Below, in pieces: positions 40,790 through 49,398 of a stretch of 64,000 nt of DNA. Both the position numbers and the translations under genes were made by a program. The DNA is from Propionibacterium acidifaciens DSM 21887. GTDB lineage: Bacteria > Actinomycetota > Actinomycetes > Propionibacteriales > Propionibacteriaceae. A model generated the notes under the pieces. That model had not been told where the DNA came from, ran no database searches, and worked only from the letters and a program-made list of their open reading frames with translations. The stretch is taken from the NCBI RefSeq assembly GCF_000426605.1, contig NZ_AUFR01000006.1, positions 1 to 64,000 on the forward strand, given 5' to 3'. Each line of letters starts with the position of its first letter. The stretch's first letter is position 1.

Positions 40790-41227
40790 TCAGTGCTCGG
40801 CCTCGTACTCGCAGATGCGGGCGACCTTGACGCCGCTGCGCGAGGCGGGGTCGAACTCGTTGGCCAGGTAGTTCTCCAGAAGGACCTTCGCGGTCTCGAT
40901 GCCGAGCACCTGGGAGCCCATGGCGATGAGATTGGCGTTGTTGGACAGGGTCGCCCGCTGGGCCTGGTAGACGTCGGCGACGCAGGCGCAGTAGGCGCCG
41001 CGGACCTTGTTCGCGGCGATCGAGACGCCGATGCCCGTGCCGCAGACGACGACGCCGCGGTCGGCCCCGCCGGCCACGACGTCCTCGGCGACCCTGGTGG
41101 CCACGTTGGCGTAGATCGGGTCGTCGGAGCCGTAGTCCTCGACCTCGTGGCCCAGCTCGACGGCCCTGGCCATGAGGGCCTTCTTGAACTCGGCGGCATT
41201 GGGGTCGCACCCGAAGATGAGCTTCAT
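40790..41227 (-). CDS. RpiB/LacAB-family sugar-phosphate isomerase
   Basis: A 145-residue isomerase. The opening IFGCDPNAAEFKKALMA, the catalytic-cysteine loop VVVCGTGIGVSIAANKV and NANLIAMGSQVLG are family signatures. RpiB members isomerise ribose 5-phosphate, and the EryI/DerI branch acts on D-erythrulose 4-phosphate to give D-erythrose 4-phosphate. Pairing with a TIM-like EryH candidate 29 nt downstream supports the tetrose role. AGAGGA lies upstream of ATG 41227. Confidence 0.82.
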   Translation of the reverse strand: MKLIFGCDPNAAEFKKALMARAVELGHEVEDYGSDDPIYANVATRVAEDVVAGGADRGVVVCGTGIGVSIAANKVRGAYCACVADVYQAQRATLSNNANLIAMGSQVLGIETAKVLLENYLANEFDPASRSGVKVARICEYEAEH

Positions 41228-41506
41228 GGGATTCCTCTCGTCCGAGACGGTGTGTGGTTCTGAGACGGTGCGCGGTGTGGACGGTGCGCGGTGCGCTCCG
41301 CGGCGATCGGTGGCGGCGGGCTCGCGGCGACGCCGCCACTTCGCCGCCGATCCTATATGACTCATGCGGGTACGACTCATGCGGGGGCGGGACGGCCGGG
41401 CCGCGCGTGCTCGCGGCACGACCCGGCCCGCCCCGGGTCGCTCCGCCCTCCGACGGGGGCGAGCCCGAGCGGCCCGGGCTTCGGACGGGGGCCGGGCCCG
41501 GGAGGA

Positions 41507-42541
41507 TCAGGGGCGGGAGGCCTCGGCCCTCGCGTCGATCTGCATCTGGGAGTAGACGGCGGCCACGCGCGTCGACTCGATCATCGACTCGCCCTGGGCG
41601 ATGCCCTTGCCGGCGATGTCGAAGGCCGTTCCGTGGTCGACCGAGCTGCGCATGAAGGGCAGGCCGAGGGTCAGCGTGACGGCGTTCTGGAAGTCCAGCG
41701 TCTTGCAGGCGATGTGACCCTGGTCGTGGTACATCGACAGGATGGCGTCGTAGTGCCCGTCCAGGTTGAACGCGAAGATCGCGTCGGCCGAATCGGGGCC
41801 GTGCGCGTCGATGCCGAGGGCCCGGGCGTCCTCGACGGCCGGCGCGATGTGCTCGATCTCCTCGGTGCCGAACAGGCCGCCCTCGCCGACGTGCGGGTTG
41901 AGGGCAGCGACGCCGATCGACGGGTGCTCGAAGCCGAACTTCTTCAGCTCGGTGTCGATGTTCCCGAGGAACTCGAGGATGCGGTCGTGGTTGGCCAGGT
42001 CGCAGGCCTCGCGCAGCGAGACGTGCCGGCTGACGAAGAAGACGCGCAGCCTGTGCACGTTGAACATCGTCAAAGCGTACGGCGAGCCGGTGAGCGCCTG
42101 GTAGATCTCGGTGTGGCCGATGTAGGGCACCTCGGCCGCCTTGAGGGCGGCCTTGTTGATCGGGGCCGTGGAGACGCCGTCGATGCGACCGGCCATGCCG
42201 AGCTCGATCGACTTCTCGATGTACGAGTAGGCGCGCCTGGCCGCGGCGACCTGGATCGCGCCGAACCCGATCGTCGCGTCGGGCTCGACGCCGGTCTCGA
42301 GGAGGTCGACGGTGCCGAACTCGTTCCTCGCCTGCTCCGGCCCGGTGATGACGTTGAGCTTCAGATCCCTGACGCCCTGGATCTCGGCGGCCCGTTCGAG
42401 GGAGTCGGCGCTGCCGATGACGAAGGGATCGCAGATGTCGTGGATCCGCTCGTCCTGGATCGTCTTGAGGGTGATCTCCGGGCCGATGCCGGCAGGATCG
42501 CCCATGGTGATCGCCATGGTGGGCTTACGCGTGTGCGCCAT
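41507..42541 (-). CDS. pdxA2: PdxA2-type 4-phosphoerythronate/threonate dehydrogenase
   Basis: A 344-residue NAD- and metal-dependent dehydrogenase of the PdxA family. ITMGDPAGIGPEI opens it; the metal histidines lie in YIGHTEIY, MYHDQGHIACK and VDHGTAFDIAGKG. Because it overlaps a DUF1537 four-carbon acid-sugar kinase by 17 nt, it belongs to the PdxA2 group, which oxidises and decarboxylates D-threonate 4-phosphate (or the erythronate form) to dihydroxyacetone phosphate. It is not expected to make vitamin B6, since no other pdx gene is near. Confidence 0.88.
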   Translation of the reverse strand: MAHTRKPTMAITMGDPAGIGPEITLKTIQDERIHDICDPFVIGSADSLERAAEIQGVRDLKLNVITGPEQARNEFGTVDLLETGVEPDATIGFGAIQVAAARRAYSYIEKSIELGMAGRIDGVSTAPINKAALKAAEVPYIGHTEIYQALTGSPYALTMFNVHRLRVFFVSRHVSLREACDLANHDRILEFLGNIDTELKKFGFEHPSIGVAALNPHVGEGGLFGTEEIEHIAPAVEDARALGIDAHGPDSADAIFAFNLDGHYDAILSMYHDQGHIACKTLDFQNAVTLTLGLPFMRSSVDHGTAFDIAGKGIAQGESMIESTRVAAVYSQMQIDARAEASRP

Positions 42542-43907
42542 GAGTGCGCATCCTTTCGTCGAGGATTCGGTTGACGGATTGAACGGCGGTGACCTCGGTG
42601 CCCGTCAGACCGCCCTTGCAGACGACGGGGAGCCCCTCGTAGGGGCCGCCGGTGATGATGCCCTGGTCGACCTGCGGAATGACGTAGTCGACGAGGGTGA
42701 TGCCCTTGGCCCCGAAGGCCTCGCAGCCGGCCACCATGACGTCGCCGCCGGTGAGGTACAGGCCTGCGCAGTCCTGCCTGCCGATGACGTCGAGGACGCG
42801 CCGGGCCAGGGCGCCGAAGCGTACGGTGAGCCGCTTGGCCGGTTCGGGGCCTGTGAGGCCGGACAGCTCCTCCATGACGGCCTTCGGCGTGGTCGTGCCG
42901 CTGTAGACGGTGTCGAGCGCGCAGATCATGACGCGCGGCGGCGCGGCGGCCTCGTCGAGCAGACGGCGGGCCTCCGCCTCCGCCCTGCGGCACTCGGCCT
43001 CGTGGGTCGAGACGTCCCTGTCGAGCATCGCCAGGACGTCGACCGAGAGCGCGACGGCCCCGGGCGCCTCGGCCAGCCTGGTGATCTGGTTGTGGGTCAC
43101 CCGCGTGGCGCTGCCCGCCACGACGAGCACCGTGCCCGTCTCGCCCGGCACCGGGTCGAGGCGGGTGACGCGCTGCGGCACCTCGGCGGGCCGGATGGCC
43201 CCCGCGTGCACCGCGACGCGGTCGGTGAACGGGCCCGGGTCGACGCAGACGATCGGCCAGCCGAGGTCGACGACGGCCTGGGCGATCTGGTCGACGTCGT
43301 CGATGCTCAACGCGTCCACGAGGAAGATCCGGGTCCCCTCGCGGCGCAGCTCGACGAGCTCGTGCTTGATGGCCTGCCTGCCCGAGATGACGGGCCTGAT
43401 GCTCACGTGCCCGAGCCCGGCCTTGAACTGCTCGCGGAAGAGGGTGGGCAGGTGGGCCTGGTGCACCGGCGTGCGCACATCCTGCGCGACGCCGGTGCGG
43501 GTCAGGAGCACCGAGTCGATGAGCGAGTAGCCCTCGATCACGACGCGCCGCGACTGGGGCATGGCCGGCACGACGACCGCCATGTACTCGGAGCCCAGGG
43601 CCGAGAGCATGCCCTCGACCTCCGGCCCCACGCCGCCGCGGACCGTCGTGTCGATGCGCTTCGCGAACATCCGGGCGCCCTGCTCCTCGAGGATCCGGGT
43701 CGCGTCGCGCACCCTCCCGAAGGCCACCCCGGCGGACAGCGGGCGCGAGTCGGTGCTGACGATCGCGGCGGCGTTGTCGGGCAGGGGCGTGGTCGCGACG
43801 TACGAGGGGTCGAAGAACACGGTGGCGGGCACGCCCTCCCGGGCGATGAGCGCGCCGACCGTCGTTCCGCCGGTCAGGTCGTCCGCGACGATTCCCACAT
43901 TCGCCAT
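42525..43907 (-). CDS. DUF1537 four-carbon acid-sugar kinase
   Basis: A 460-residue ATP-dependent kinase of the OtnK/DtnK family. The N-terminal substrate domain begins VGIVADDLTGGTTVGAL; the C-terminal nucleotide domain has LTGGDVMVAGCEAFGAKG and ITGGPYEGLPVVCKGG. Paired with a PdxA2 gene, as in the known D-threonate pathway, it most likely phosphorylates D-threonate; D-erythronate remains possible. AAGGAGGT precedes ATG 43907. No OtnC aldolase or OtnI isomerase lies near, which argues against the L-threonate/oxotetronate route. Confidence 0.88.
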   Translation of the reverse strand: MANVGIVADDLTGGTTVGALIAREGVPATVFFDPSYVATTPLPDNAAAIVSTDSRPLSAGVAFGRVRDATRILEEQGARMFAKRIDTTVRGGVGPEVEGMLSALGSEYMAVVVPAMPQSRRVVIEGYSLIDSVLLTRTGVAQDVRTPVHQAHLPTLFREQFKAGLGHVSIRPVISGRQAIKHELVELRREGTRIFLVDALSIDDVDQIAQAVVDLGWPIVCVDPGPFTDRVAVHAGAIRPAEVPQRVTRLDPVPGETGTVLVVAGSATRVTHNQITRLAEAPGAVALSVDVLAMLDRDVSTHEAECRRAEAEARRLLDEAAAPPRVMICALDTVYSGTTTPKAVMEELSGLTGPEPAKRLTVRFGALARRVLDVIGRQDCAGLYLTGGDVMVAGCEAFGAKGITLVDYVIPQVDQGIITGGPYEGLPVVCKGGLTGTEVTAVQSVNRILDERMRTHGAHA

Positions 43908-43945
43908 GAGTCGGCACCTCCTTGTGCAGGGTTCATCGTCGCAGA

Positions 43946-45301
43946 TCAGGCCCGGGTCGCGGTGGCGGCCCCGACCTTGGGCGCGGGCCGCCCCTCGGTG
44001 AGGGTGAGGATCAGCACGAGGCCGATGAGCAGGACGACGACGAAGTAGCTGAAGGCCACCGTGTAGTTGCCCCCGAAGGCGTCCAGCAGGGCGCCGACGA
44101 TGATCGGGGCGAAGAAGCCGCCGAGGTTGCCGCCGGAGTTGATGACCGAGATGGCGAAGGGGTAGGTCCCGTCGGTCGTGAGGTTCATCGCGTAGGCGGT
44201 GAACATGGGCCAGCCGATGTTGAGGAAGAAGCCGGTGAGGATCAGCGAGCCGACGACCAGGACCGTGTTCTGCGGGACGACGAGCACGACGACCATCATG
44301 ACAGCGGTCATGAGGGCGGTGATGAGCATGGTGGGCTTGCGGCGCCCGCGGAAGACGCGATCGGAGACGACGCCGCCCACGAGGGCGCCGACCAGGCCGC
44401 CGATGGACGGGGCGGAGGCGACGAAGCCCATCTTGATGAAGTTGTAGCCGCGGGCGGTCACCAGGTACGAGGGGATCCAGGTGAGCATGCCGTACAGCAC
44501 GTTGTTCATGAAGAAGTAGGCGATGGTGTTGCCCCAGATGTTCCAGGACCGCATGATCCTGCCGTTGGTGTCGAGCGGCTTCTCGTCGCGCAGCCGGATG
44601 AGGCGGTCGATCCAGCCCATGTCGCCGAAGTCGACCCTCTTCTCGGTCCCACCGGTGTCGGTGCTCGTGATGCGGGCGAGCTCGGCGGCGTTGACGCACC
44701 TGGACTGGCCGGGGTGGGTGCGCTGGACGAGGAAGAAGACGATCGCCATGACCACCCCGGAGACGGCGAACCAGTGGAACACCGAGCGCCAGCCCTGGGC
44801 GTTGGCCAGGGCCACGGCGATGATCGGCACGATGATCGGCGCGAACTGCGTCGAGGCGATGTAGACGCCGGTGGCCGTGCCCTTCTCCTTGGGCGGGAAC
44901 CAGGCGTTGACGGTGGAGGTCATGCCGACCGGGGTCGGGCCCTCCATGAGGCCGAGCAGCAGGCGCAGCACGAGCAGGGCCACGGCGGTGGTCGCGAAGC
45001 CCATGCAGAAGGTGATGATCGAGAAGAGCAGGACGGCCAGCGAGACGATGTGGCGGGTGCCCTTCTTCGTCATGACGAGGCCGGCGGGGATCTGGGAGAT
45101 CGCGTAGCCGAGGAAGAAGAAGCTCGAGATGGCGCCCGAGGCGAAGTTCGAGATCTCGAACTCGCCCTTGATCATCGGCAGGACGGCGCCGATGTTGGAG
45201 CGGTCGGCCATGCAGATCACGTAGGTGATGAAGATGACGGTGAGGACGACCCAGCGATAATGCGTGGGACGCTCCTCGTGGTGAAGTGTCGACGATGACA
45301 T
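43946..45301 (-). CDS. MFS transporter, anion:cation symporter type (tetronate carrier)
   Basis: A 451-residue carrier with 12 spans: VVLTVIFITYVICMADRSNI, then LRLLLGLMEGPTPVGMTS. It heads the operon with the DUF1537 kinase and PdxA2, so a four-carbon sugar acid is the expected substrate. It diverges from a SorC-type regulator. The ATG at 45301 is preferred to one 31 codons upstream because the conserved part begins there, although the ribosome-binding site is weak. Confidence 0.87.
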   Translation of the reverse strand: MSSSTLHHEERPTHYRWVVLTVIFITYVICMADRSNIGAVLPMIKGEFEISNFASGAISSFFFLGYAISQIPAGLVMTKKGTRHIVSLAVLLFSIITFCMGFATTAVALLVLRLLLGLMEGPTPVGMTSTVNAWFPPKEKGTATGVYIASTQFAPIIVPIIAVALANAQGWRSVFHWFAVSGVVMAIVFFLVQRTHPGQSRCVNAAELARITSTDTGGTEKRVDFGDMGWIDRLIRLRDEKPLDTNGRIMRSWNIWGNTIAYFFMNNVLYGMLTWIPSYLVTARGYNFIKMGFVASAPSIGGLVGALVGGVVSDRVFRGRRKPTMLITALMTAVMMVVVLVVPQNTVLVVGSLILTGFFLNIGWPMFTAYAMNLTTDGTYPFAISVINSGGNLGGFFAPIIVGALLDAFGGNYTVAFSYFVVVLLIGLVLILTLTEGRPAPKVGAATATRA

Positions 45302-45378
45302 GCGTGCCCCATCTGGTGTGCGGTGGACGATGTGTACGAGTCGGGAGGAGCCCCGAGACGAGACAAGACTACACAAAT

Positions 45379-45400
45379 TCTCATCATTGTCCATATGAGA
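45379..45400. promoter_or_regulatory. Candidate operator between tetronate carrier and SorC regulator
   Basis: TCTCAT and ATGAGA form a perfect interrupted inverted repeat with a 10-nt A+T-rich centre. It lies midway in the divergent intergenic region. Confidence 0.45.
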
Positions 45401-45521
45401 GGGTCTTGATGCGAGGTTTTGGGAAAATATCGCATTGTTGACAGTGTGGCGGTATGCTGGGAGTCGCCTCGCCGAGGAGGCACCCGCGCACCTGCGGGCC
45501 CTCGATCCAGGAAGTCATCGC

Positions 45522-46508
45522 ATGATCGTCGGACAGTCGGGCAGGACGAGCCGGGCGCTGCGCCCCGTCGAGCGCGCGCGTCTGGCCGACGCCGCCGAGC
45601 TCTACTGGGTGCAGGGGAAGAAGGTCGAGGAGGTCGGCGCCGAGCTCGGCGTCTCGCGCTCCACGGTCTCGCGCATGCTGGCCCGGGCCCGCGCGACGGG
45701 CGTCATCCAGTTCACCGTGCACCGCGAGGAGGGTCCCACCGACCAGCTGCGTCACGAGCTCGAGCAGCGCTACGGCGTGAGCGCCACCGTCGCCCCCGTC
45801 GAGCACTCCGAGACCGCCCGGGAACGGATGCTGGCCGTCGCGGTCCAGACGGCCTCTTGGCTCGACGCCTTCGTCCGACCCGGCGTCATCCTCGCCGTCG
45901 CCTGGGGCAGCACGGTCGAGAACATCTCGCTCCAGCTCCGCCCTCACCCCGTCCCCGACATGCAGATCGTCCAGCTGCACGGCTCGGGCAATGTGGCCAC
46001 GCTCGGCACCAACTACGCCGGGCTCATCCTCGACCGCATCGGCAACGCCTTCGACGCCCAGGTGCACTACTTCCCCGTGCCCGCCTTCTTCGACTCGGCG
46101 AGCACGCGCGCCGCGATGTGGCGGGAGAAGTCCATCCAGCAGGTGCTGGCCCTGCGGGCCGGGGCCGACCTGCTGCTCACCAGCGTCGGCACGCCCGACG
46201 GCGAGCTGCCCGGGCATCTCTACGACTCCGGCTACCTGACCGCCGCCGACATGGCGCAGATGGAGCGCGAGCACGTCGTGGGCAACCTGGGCGGCATCTT
46301 CTTCCGCACCGACTCCAGCACCGACCGCATCGACGTCAACGCGCGCTCGACCGGACTGCCGTTCAACGAGCTGCGCCGCATCCGCCGGCGCCTGCTCGTG
46401 GCGGCCGACCCTGCGAAGTCGCCGGCCATCCGCACCGTCCTCGGCGCCGGTCTCATGACCGACGTCGTCGTGGACGCGGCGACGGCGCAGGCCGTCGTCG
46501 AGGCCTGA
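45522..46508 (+). CDS. SorC-family transcriptional regulator (tetronate module)
   Basis: A 328-residue regulator. The helix-turn-helix reads GKKVEEVGAELGVSRSTVSR, and the sensor domain contains VAWGSTVENISLQL, IVQLHGSGNVAT and the terminal RRLLVAADPAKSPAIRTVLG. ATG 45522 is chosen because AGGAAG lies 9 nt upstream; an in-frame ATG at 45435 overlaps the promoter region. It diverges from the carrier of the tetronate operon and should regulate it. Confidence 0.87.
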   Translation: MIVGQSGRTSRALRPVERARLADAAELYWVQGKKVEEVGAELGVSRSTVSRMLARARATGVIQFTVHREEGPTDQLRHELEQRYGVSATVAPVEHSETARERMLAVAVQTASWLDAFVRPGVILAVAWGSTVENISLQLRPHPVPDMQIVQLHGSGNVATLGTNYAGLILDRIGNAFDAQVHYFPVPAFFDSASTRAAMWREKSIQQVLALRAGADLLLTSVGTPDGELPGHLYDSGYLTAADMAQMEREHVVGNLGGIFFRTDSSTDRIDVNARSTGLPFNELRRIRRRLLVAADPAKSPAIRTVLGAGLMTDVVVDAATAQAVVEA

Positions 46509-46521
46509 GGGGCCCGACGGC

Positions 46522-47196
46522 TCAGACGCGGGCCGCGAGGAACTGGAGGACGGACTCGAAGAAGCGGCGCCCGTCGAGCGACGTGCCGATGAGCTCGTCG
46601 ACGTTGTGCTCGGGGTGGGGCATGAGGCCCACGACGTTGCCGCTCCGGTTCGTCACACCGGCGATGTCGGCCCGCGAGCCGTTCGGGTTGTCGAGATAGC
46701 GGAAGACGACCTGCCTGTTGTCCTCGAGGGCCTCGAGGGTGTCGTCGTCGCACATGTAGTTGCCCTCGCCGTTCTTCAGCACGATGCTGATCTCCTCGCC
46801 GGGGACGAAGGCGCAGGTCCACGTCGTGTCGTCGGTCTCGACGCGCAGGCGCTGCTCGCGGCAGATGAACCTGCGGCACTCGTTGCGGATCATGGCGCCG
46901 GGCAGCAGGTGCGACTCGCACAGCACCTGGAAGCCGTTGCAGATGCCGAGGACCGGCACGCCCCGCCCCGCCGCCGCGATGACCTCGTCCATGACCGGAG
47001 CGAAACGGGCGATGGCGCCGCACCGCAGGTAGTCGCCGTAGCTGAAGCCTCCGGGCAGGACGACCGCGTCGACGCCCTGGAGGTCGTCCGAGGCGTGCCA
47101 GAGGCCGACCGGTTCGGCGCCGCAGATCCTGATGGCGCGCAGCGCGTCCTGGTCGTCGAGGGTGCCGGGGAAGGTGACGACGCCGATCCGCGCCAT
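46522..47196 (-). CDS. purQ: Phosphoribosylformylglycinamidine synthase, glutaminase subunit
   Basis: A 224-residue class I glutamine amidotransferase of purine synthesis, supplying ammonia to PurL. The catalytic cysteine is in [11 protein letters not shown], and the histidine and glutamate in [24 protein letters not shown] is a PurQ hallmark. It starts 1 nt after the purS stop, so the two are translationally coupled. PurL is not in the window. Confidence 0.96.
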   Translation of the reverse strand: MARIGVVTFPGTLDDQDALRAIRICGAEPVGLWHASDDLQGVDAVVLPGGFSYGDYLRCGAIARFAPVMDEVIAAAGRGVPVLGICNGFQVLCESHLLPGAMIRNECRRFICREQRLRVETDDTTWTCAFVPGEEISIVLKNGEGNYMCDDDTLEALEDNRQVVFRYLDNPNGSRADIAGVTNRSGNVVGLMPHPEHNVDELIGTSLDGRRFFESVLQFLAARV

Positions 47197-47197
47197 G

Positions 47198-47443
47198 TCA
47201 GTCCTCCTCGACGCGGACGGCGAAGGCCTCGATCACGGTGTTGGCCAGGAGCTTCTCAGCGGCCTCGTGGATCTGCGCCAGACGCTCGTCGGTGATGGCC
47301 CCGTCGACCTCGATCTCGAAGCGCTTGCCCTGCCGCACCGACAGGCCGTCGAAGCCGAGCCGCGCGAGCGAACCGGTGATGGCCTTGCCCTGGGGATCCA
47401 GGATCTCGGGCTTGGGCATGACGTCCACAACAACTCGTGACAT
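47198..47443 (-). CDS. purS: Phosphoribosylformylglycinamidine synthase subunit PurS
   Basis: An 81-residue bridging subunit that links PurQ and small Pur[20 protein letters not shown] and [10 protein letters not shown] are typical. Its presence implies the multi-subunit form of the enzyme. It lies between purC and purQ, 27 nt after purC. Confidence 0.95.
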   Translation of the reverse strand: MSRVVVDVMPKPEILDPQGKAITGSLARLGFDGLSVRQGKRFEIEVDGAITDERLAQIHEAAEKLLANTVIEAFAVRVEED

Positions 47444-47470
47444 GATCAGAACCTTATCGTGCGGGGCCGC

Positions 47471-48355
47471 TCAGACGGCCAGCCGCTCGCCGGTCAGCCG
47501 CTCGTAGGCCTCGAGGTAGCGGGCCCGGGTGGCCTGGACGATCTCGTCGGGCAGCGCAGGCGGCCGGGCGCCGGAGCCGCGGTCCCAGCCGGAGTCGTTG
47601 AGCAGCCAGTCGCGCAGGTACTGCTTGTCGAAGCTCACGAGGGAGCCGTCCTCGTCGTAGGCCCCGGCGTCCCAGAAGCGGGACGAGTCGGGCGTGAGCA
47701 CCTCGTCGGCGAGCACGATCGTGCCGTCCGGGAGCTTGCCGAACTCGAACTTCGTGTCGGCCAGGATGATGCCCCGCTTGCGGGCCACCGGCGCGGCGGC
47801 GCGGTAGAGGGACAGCGTGAGGTTGCGGACCCGCTCGCCGTCGTCGGGCACCTCGAGGCGATCGACCATCTCGTCGAAGGTGACGTTCTCGTCGTGCTCG
47901 CCGACGGGGGCCTTCATGGCGGGCGTGAAGATCGGCTCGGGCAGCTCCGAGCCGTCGTGCAGGCCCTCGGGCAGCCTCACGCCGCAGACCATGCCGGTGC
48001 TCCGGTACTCCTCCCAGCCGGATCCGGTGAGGTGGCCGCGGGCGACGCACTCGACGGGGATCATGTCGAGCTCCTGGACGATGACGGCGCGGCCCTTGAC
48101 GGCCTCGGGGACGTCGGTACTCGCCACGTGGTTGGCGACGATGCCCGAGAGGCGGTTGAACCACCACAGGGAGAGTCGGGTGAGGATGATCCCCTTGTCG
48201 GGGATCGTGGAGTCGAGGACATGGTCGAAGGCCGAGATGTTGTCGGTGGCGACCATGAGGATCCGCCCGGGGCGGTCCGGCAGCGAGTAGAGCTCGCGGA
48301 CCTTGCCGGCGTGGAGGAGGGGAAGACCGAGATCTGCATACTGGGGGTCAGTCAC
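47471..48355 (-). CDS. purC: SAICAR synthetase
   Basis: A 294-residue ATP-dependent ligase of purine synthesis that joins CAIR with aspartate. GKVRELYSL, ATDNISAFDHVLDSTIPDKG, ECVARGHLTGSGW and ADTKFEFG are family signatures. The start is a GTG at 48355 with no ribosome-binding site and a TAGGAT six bases upstream, so it is probably leaderless and marks the start of the purC-purS-purQ unit. Confidence 0.95.
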   Translation of the reverse strand: MTDPQYADLGLPLLHAGKVRELYSLPDRPGRILMVATDNISAFDHVLDSTIPDKGIILTRLSLWWFNRLSGIVANHVASTDVPEAVKGRAVIVQELDMIPVECVARGHLTGSGWEEYRSTGMVCGVRLPEGLHDGSELPEPIFTPAMKAPVGEHDENVTFDEMVDRLEVPDDGERVRNLTLSLYRAAAPVARKRGIILADTKFEFGKLPDGTIVLADEVLTPDSSRFWDAGAYDEDGSLVSFDKQYLRDWLLNDSGWDRGSGARPPALPDEIVQATRARYLEAYERLTGERLAV

Positions 48356-48361
48356 GCGCCC

Positions 48362-48367
48362 ATCCTA
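48362..48367 (-). promoter_or_regulatory. -10 element of a leaderless promoter for purC
   Basis: TAGGAT on the minus strand lies 6 nt before GTG 48355; no ribosome-binding site is visible. Confidence 0.5.
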
Positions 48368-48577
48368 TGCCGGAGAGCGCCCCCGGGGACGGCGGTTCAC
48401 GGGCCGGCGCGATCGCGACGGGGCCATCGACGCCGTGTCGTGATGCGGACGCCGCGGACCGGTCGGCCCCGGGGAGCGAACAGACCGGCCAGAGCGGAGC
48501 CGGGCGGGCTCCGGCCGACCGGGAAGAGGGCCCGGCCTGCGGCACGCACGGGCCGGTGCGGTCATCCGCGAGCCGGC

Positions 48578-49393
48578 TCACGCCCCCGGGCGCCGGGCCC
48601 CGCGGAGCAGGGCCGCGGACGCCGCAGGAGCGGCGCCCGTCCCGTCCCAGCGGCCCGCGGGGCCCGGCGCGGTGCAGCGGTCGATGCCCAGCCCGTTGAA
48701 GGGGCCGATCGTCTCGAGCAGCTCGACGAGCGCGCCGGCCCCGAGGAGGAAGCGGGCGGCCTCGATCGTGTAGCGCCCGCACAGCCGACGCGGTTCGTGG
48801 ACGATGCGCCAGGCCCAGCCCAGGCGCATGCGGTGCACCCAGCCGGGGAAGTACTGCTCGGCGTGGTCGAGCTGGTCGAGCCAGCCGCCGGCGGTGACGA
48901 CCGCCGCGTCGGGCAGCCACTCGTGGATCTGCAGGGCGACCCTCTCCTGGAGTCCGGCCCCCAGTCCGATGACGACCAGGCGCGGCGCGACGTCGACGAG
49001 GGCCGACGGATCGGCCAGCAGGGCCTCGAGCCCCCCGTAGCCGTCGAAGACGATCGCGGGGTGCCGGCCGAGGCGCCCCGCCGCGGCGGCCGCGACGCCG
49101 GGGGCGGCCCCGATGAGGGCGACCCTGTCGTCCGGGGCGAGGACCTCGTCGAGGACGATCGGCAGCACCAGGTCCGCGGAACTCCGCCCGACCCGGTGGC
49201 CGTGGTGGTGCAGCACCATCTGGAGGAGGGTGCCGTCGAAGCCGATGAGCCGCATCCGGGACAGGGCGGGCCAGTCGGCGTGCAGGAGCGACCAGTGGTT
49301 GAGCCAGGTGACCACCGCACCGGGGCGCCCGGCCTCGCGCGCGAACCGCTCGAGGAACTCCCGGTCCAGGCCCCCCGGGCACCGATCCGTCAT
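48578..49393 (-). CDS. WecG/TagA/CpsF-family glycosyltransferase
   Basis: A 271-residue inverting glycosyltransferase of the GT26 family, which adds a hexosamine-type sugar to a lipid-linked precursor in teichoic acid or antigen synthesis. Typical blocks are VTWLNHWSLLHA, RVALIGAAPGVAAAA, VVIGLGAGLQERVALQIH, and WVHRMRLGWAWRIVHEPRRL with the C-terminal membrane-contact segment. It is the last gene of the surface-polysaccharide cluster. The C-terminus is extended by an Ala/Gly/Arg-rich tail. Confidence 0.85.
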   Translation of the reverse strand: MTDRCPGGLDREFLERFAREAGRPGAVVTWLNHWSLLHADWPALSRMRLIGFDGTLLQMVLHHHGHRVGRSSADLVLPIVLDEVLAPDDRVALIGAAPGVAAAAAGRLGRHPAIVFDGYGGLEALLADPSALVDVAPRLVVIGLGAGLQERVALQIHEWLPDAAVVTAGGWLDQLDHAEQYFPGWVHRMRLGWAWRIVHEPRRLCGRYTIEAARFLLGAGALVELLETIGPFNGLGIDRCTAPGPAGRWDGTGAAPAASAALLRGARRPGA

Positions 49394-49398
49394 CGCGC

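Noticed and set aside
41507-42541. Vitamin B6 enzyme PdxA
   Set aside because: It overlaps a DUF1537 kinase gene and lies in a sugar-acid operon with a carrier, which is the PdxA2 context.
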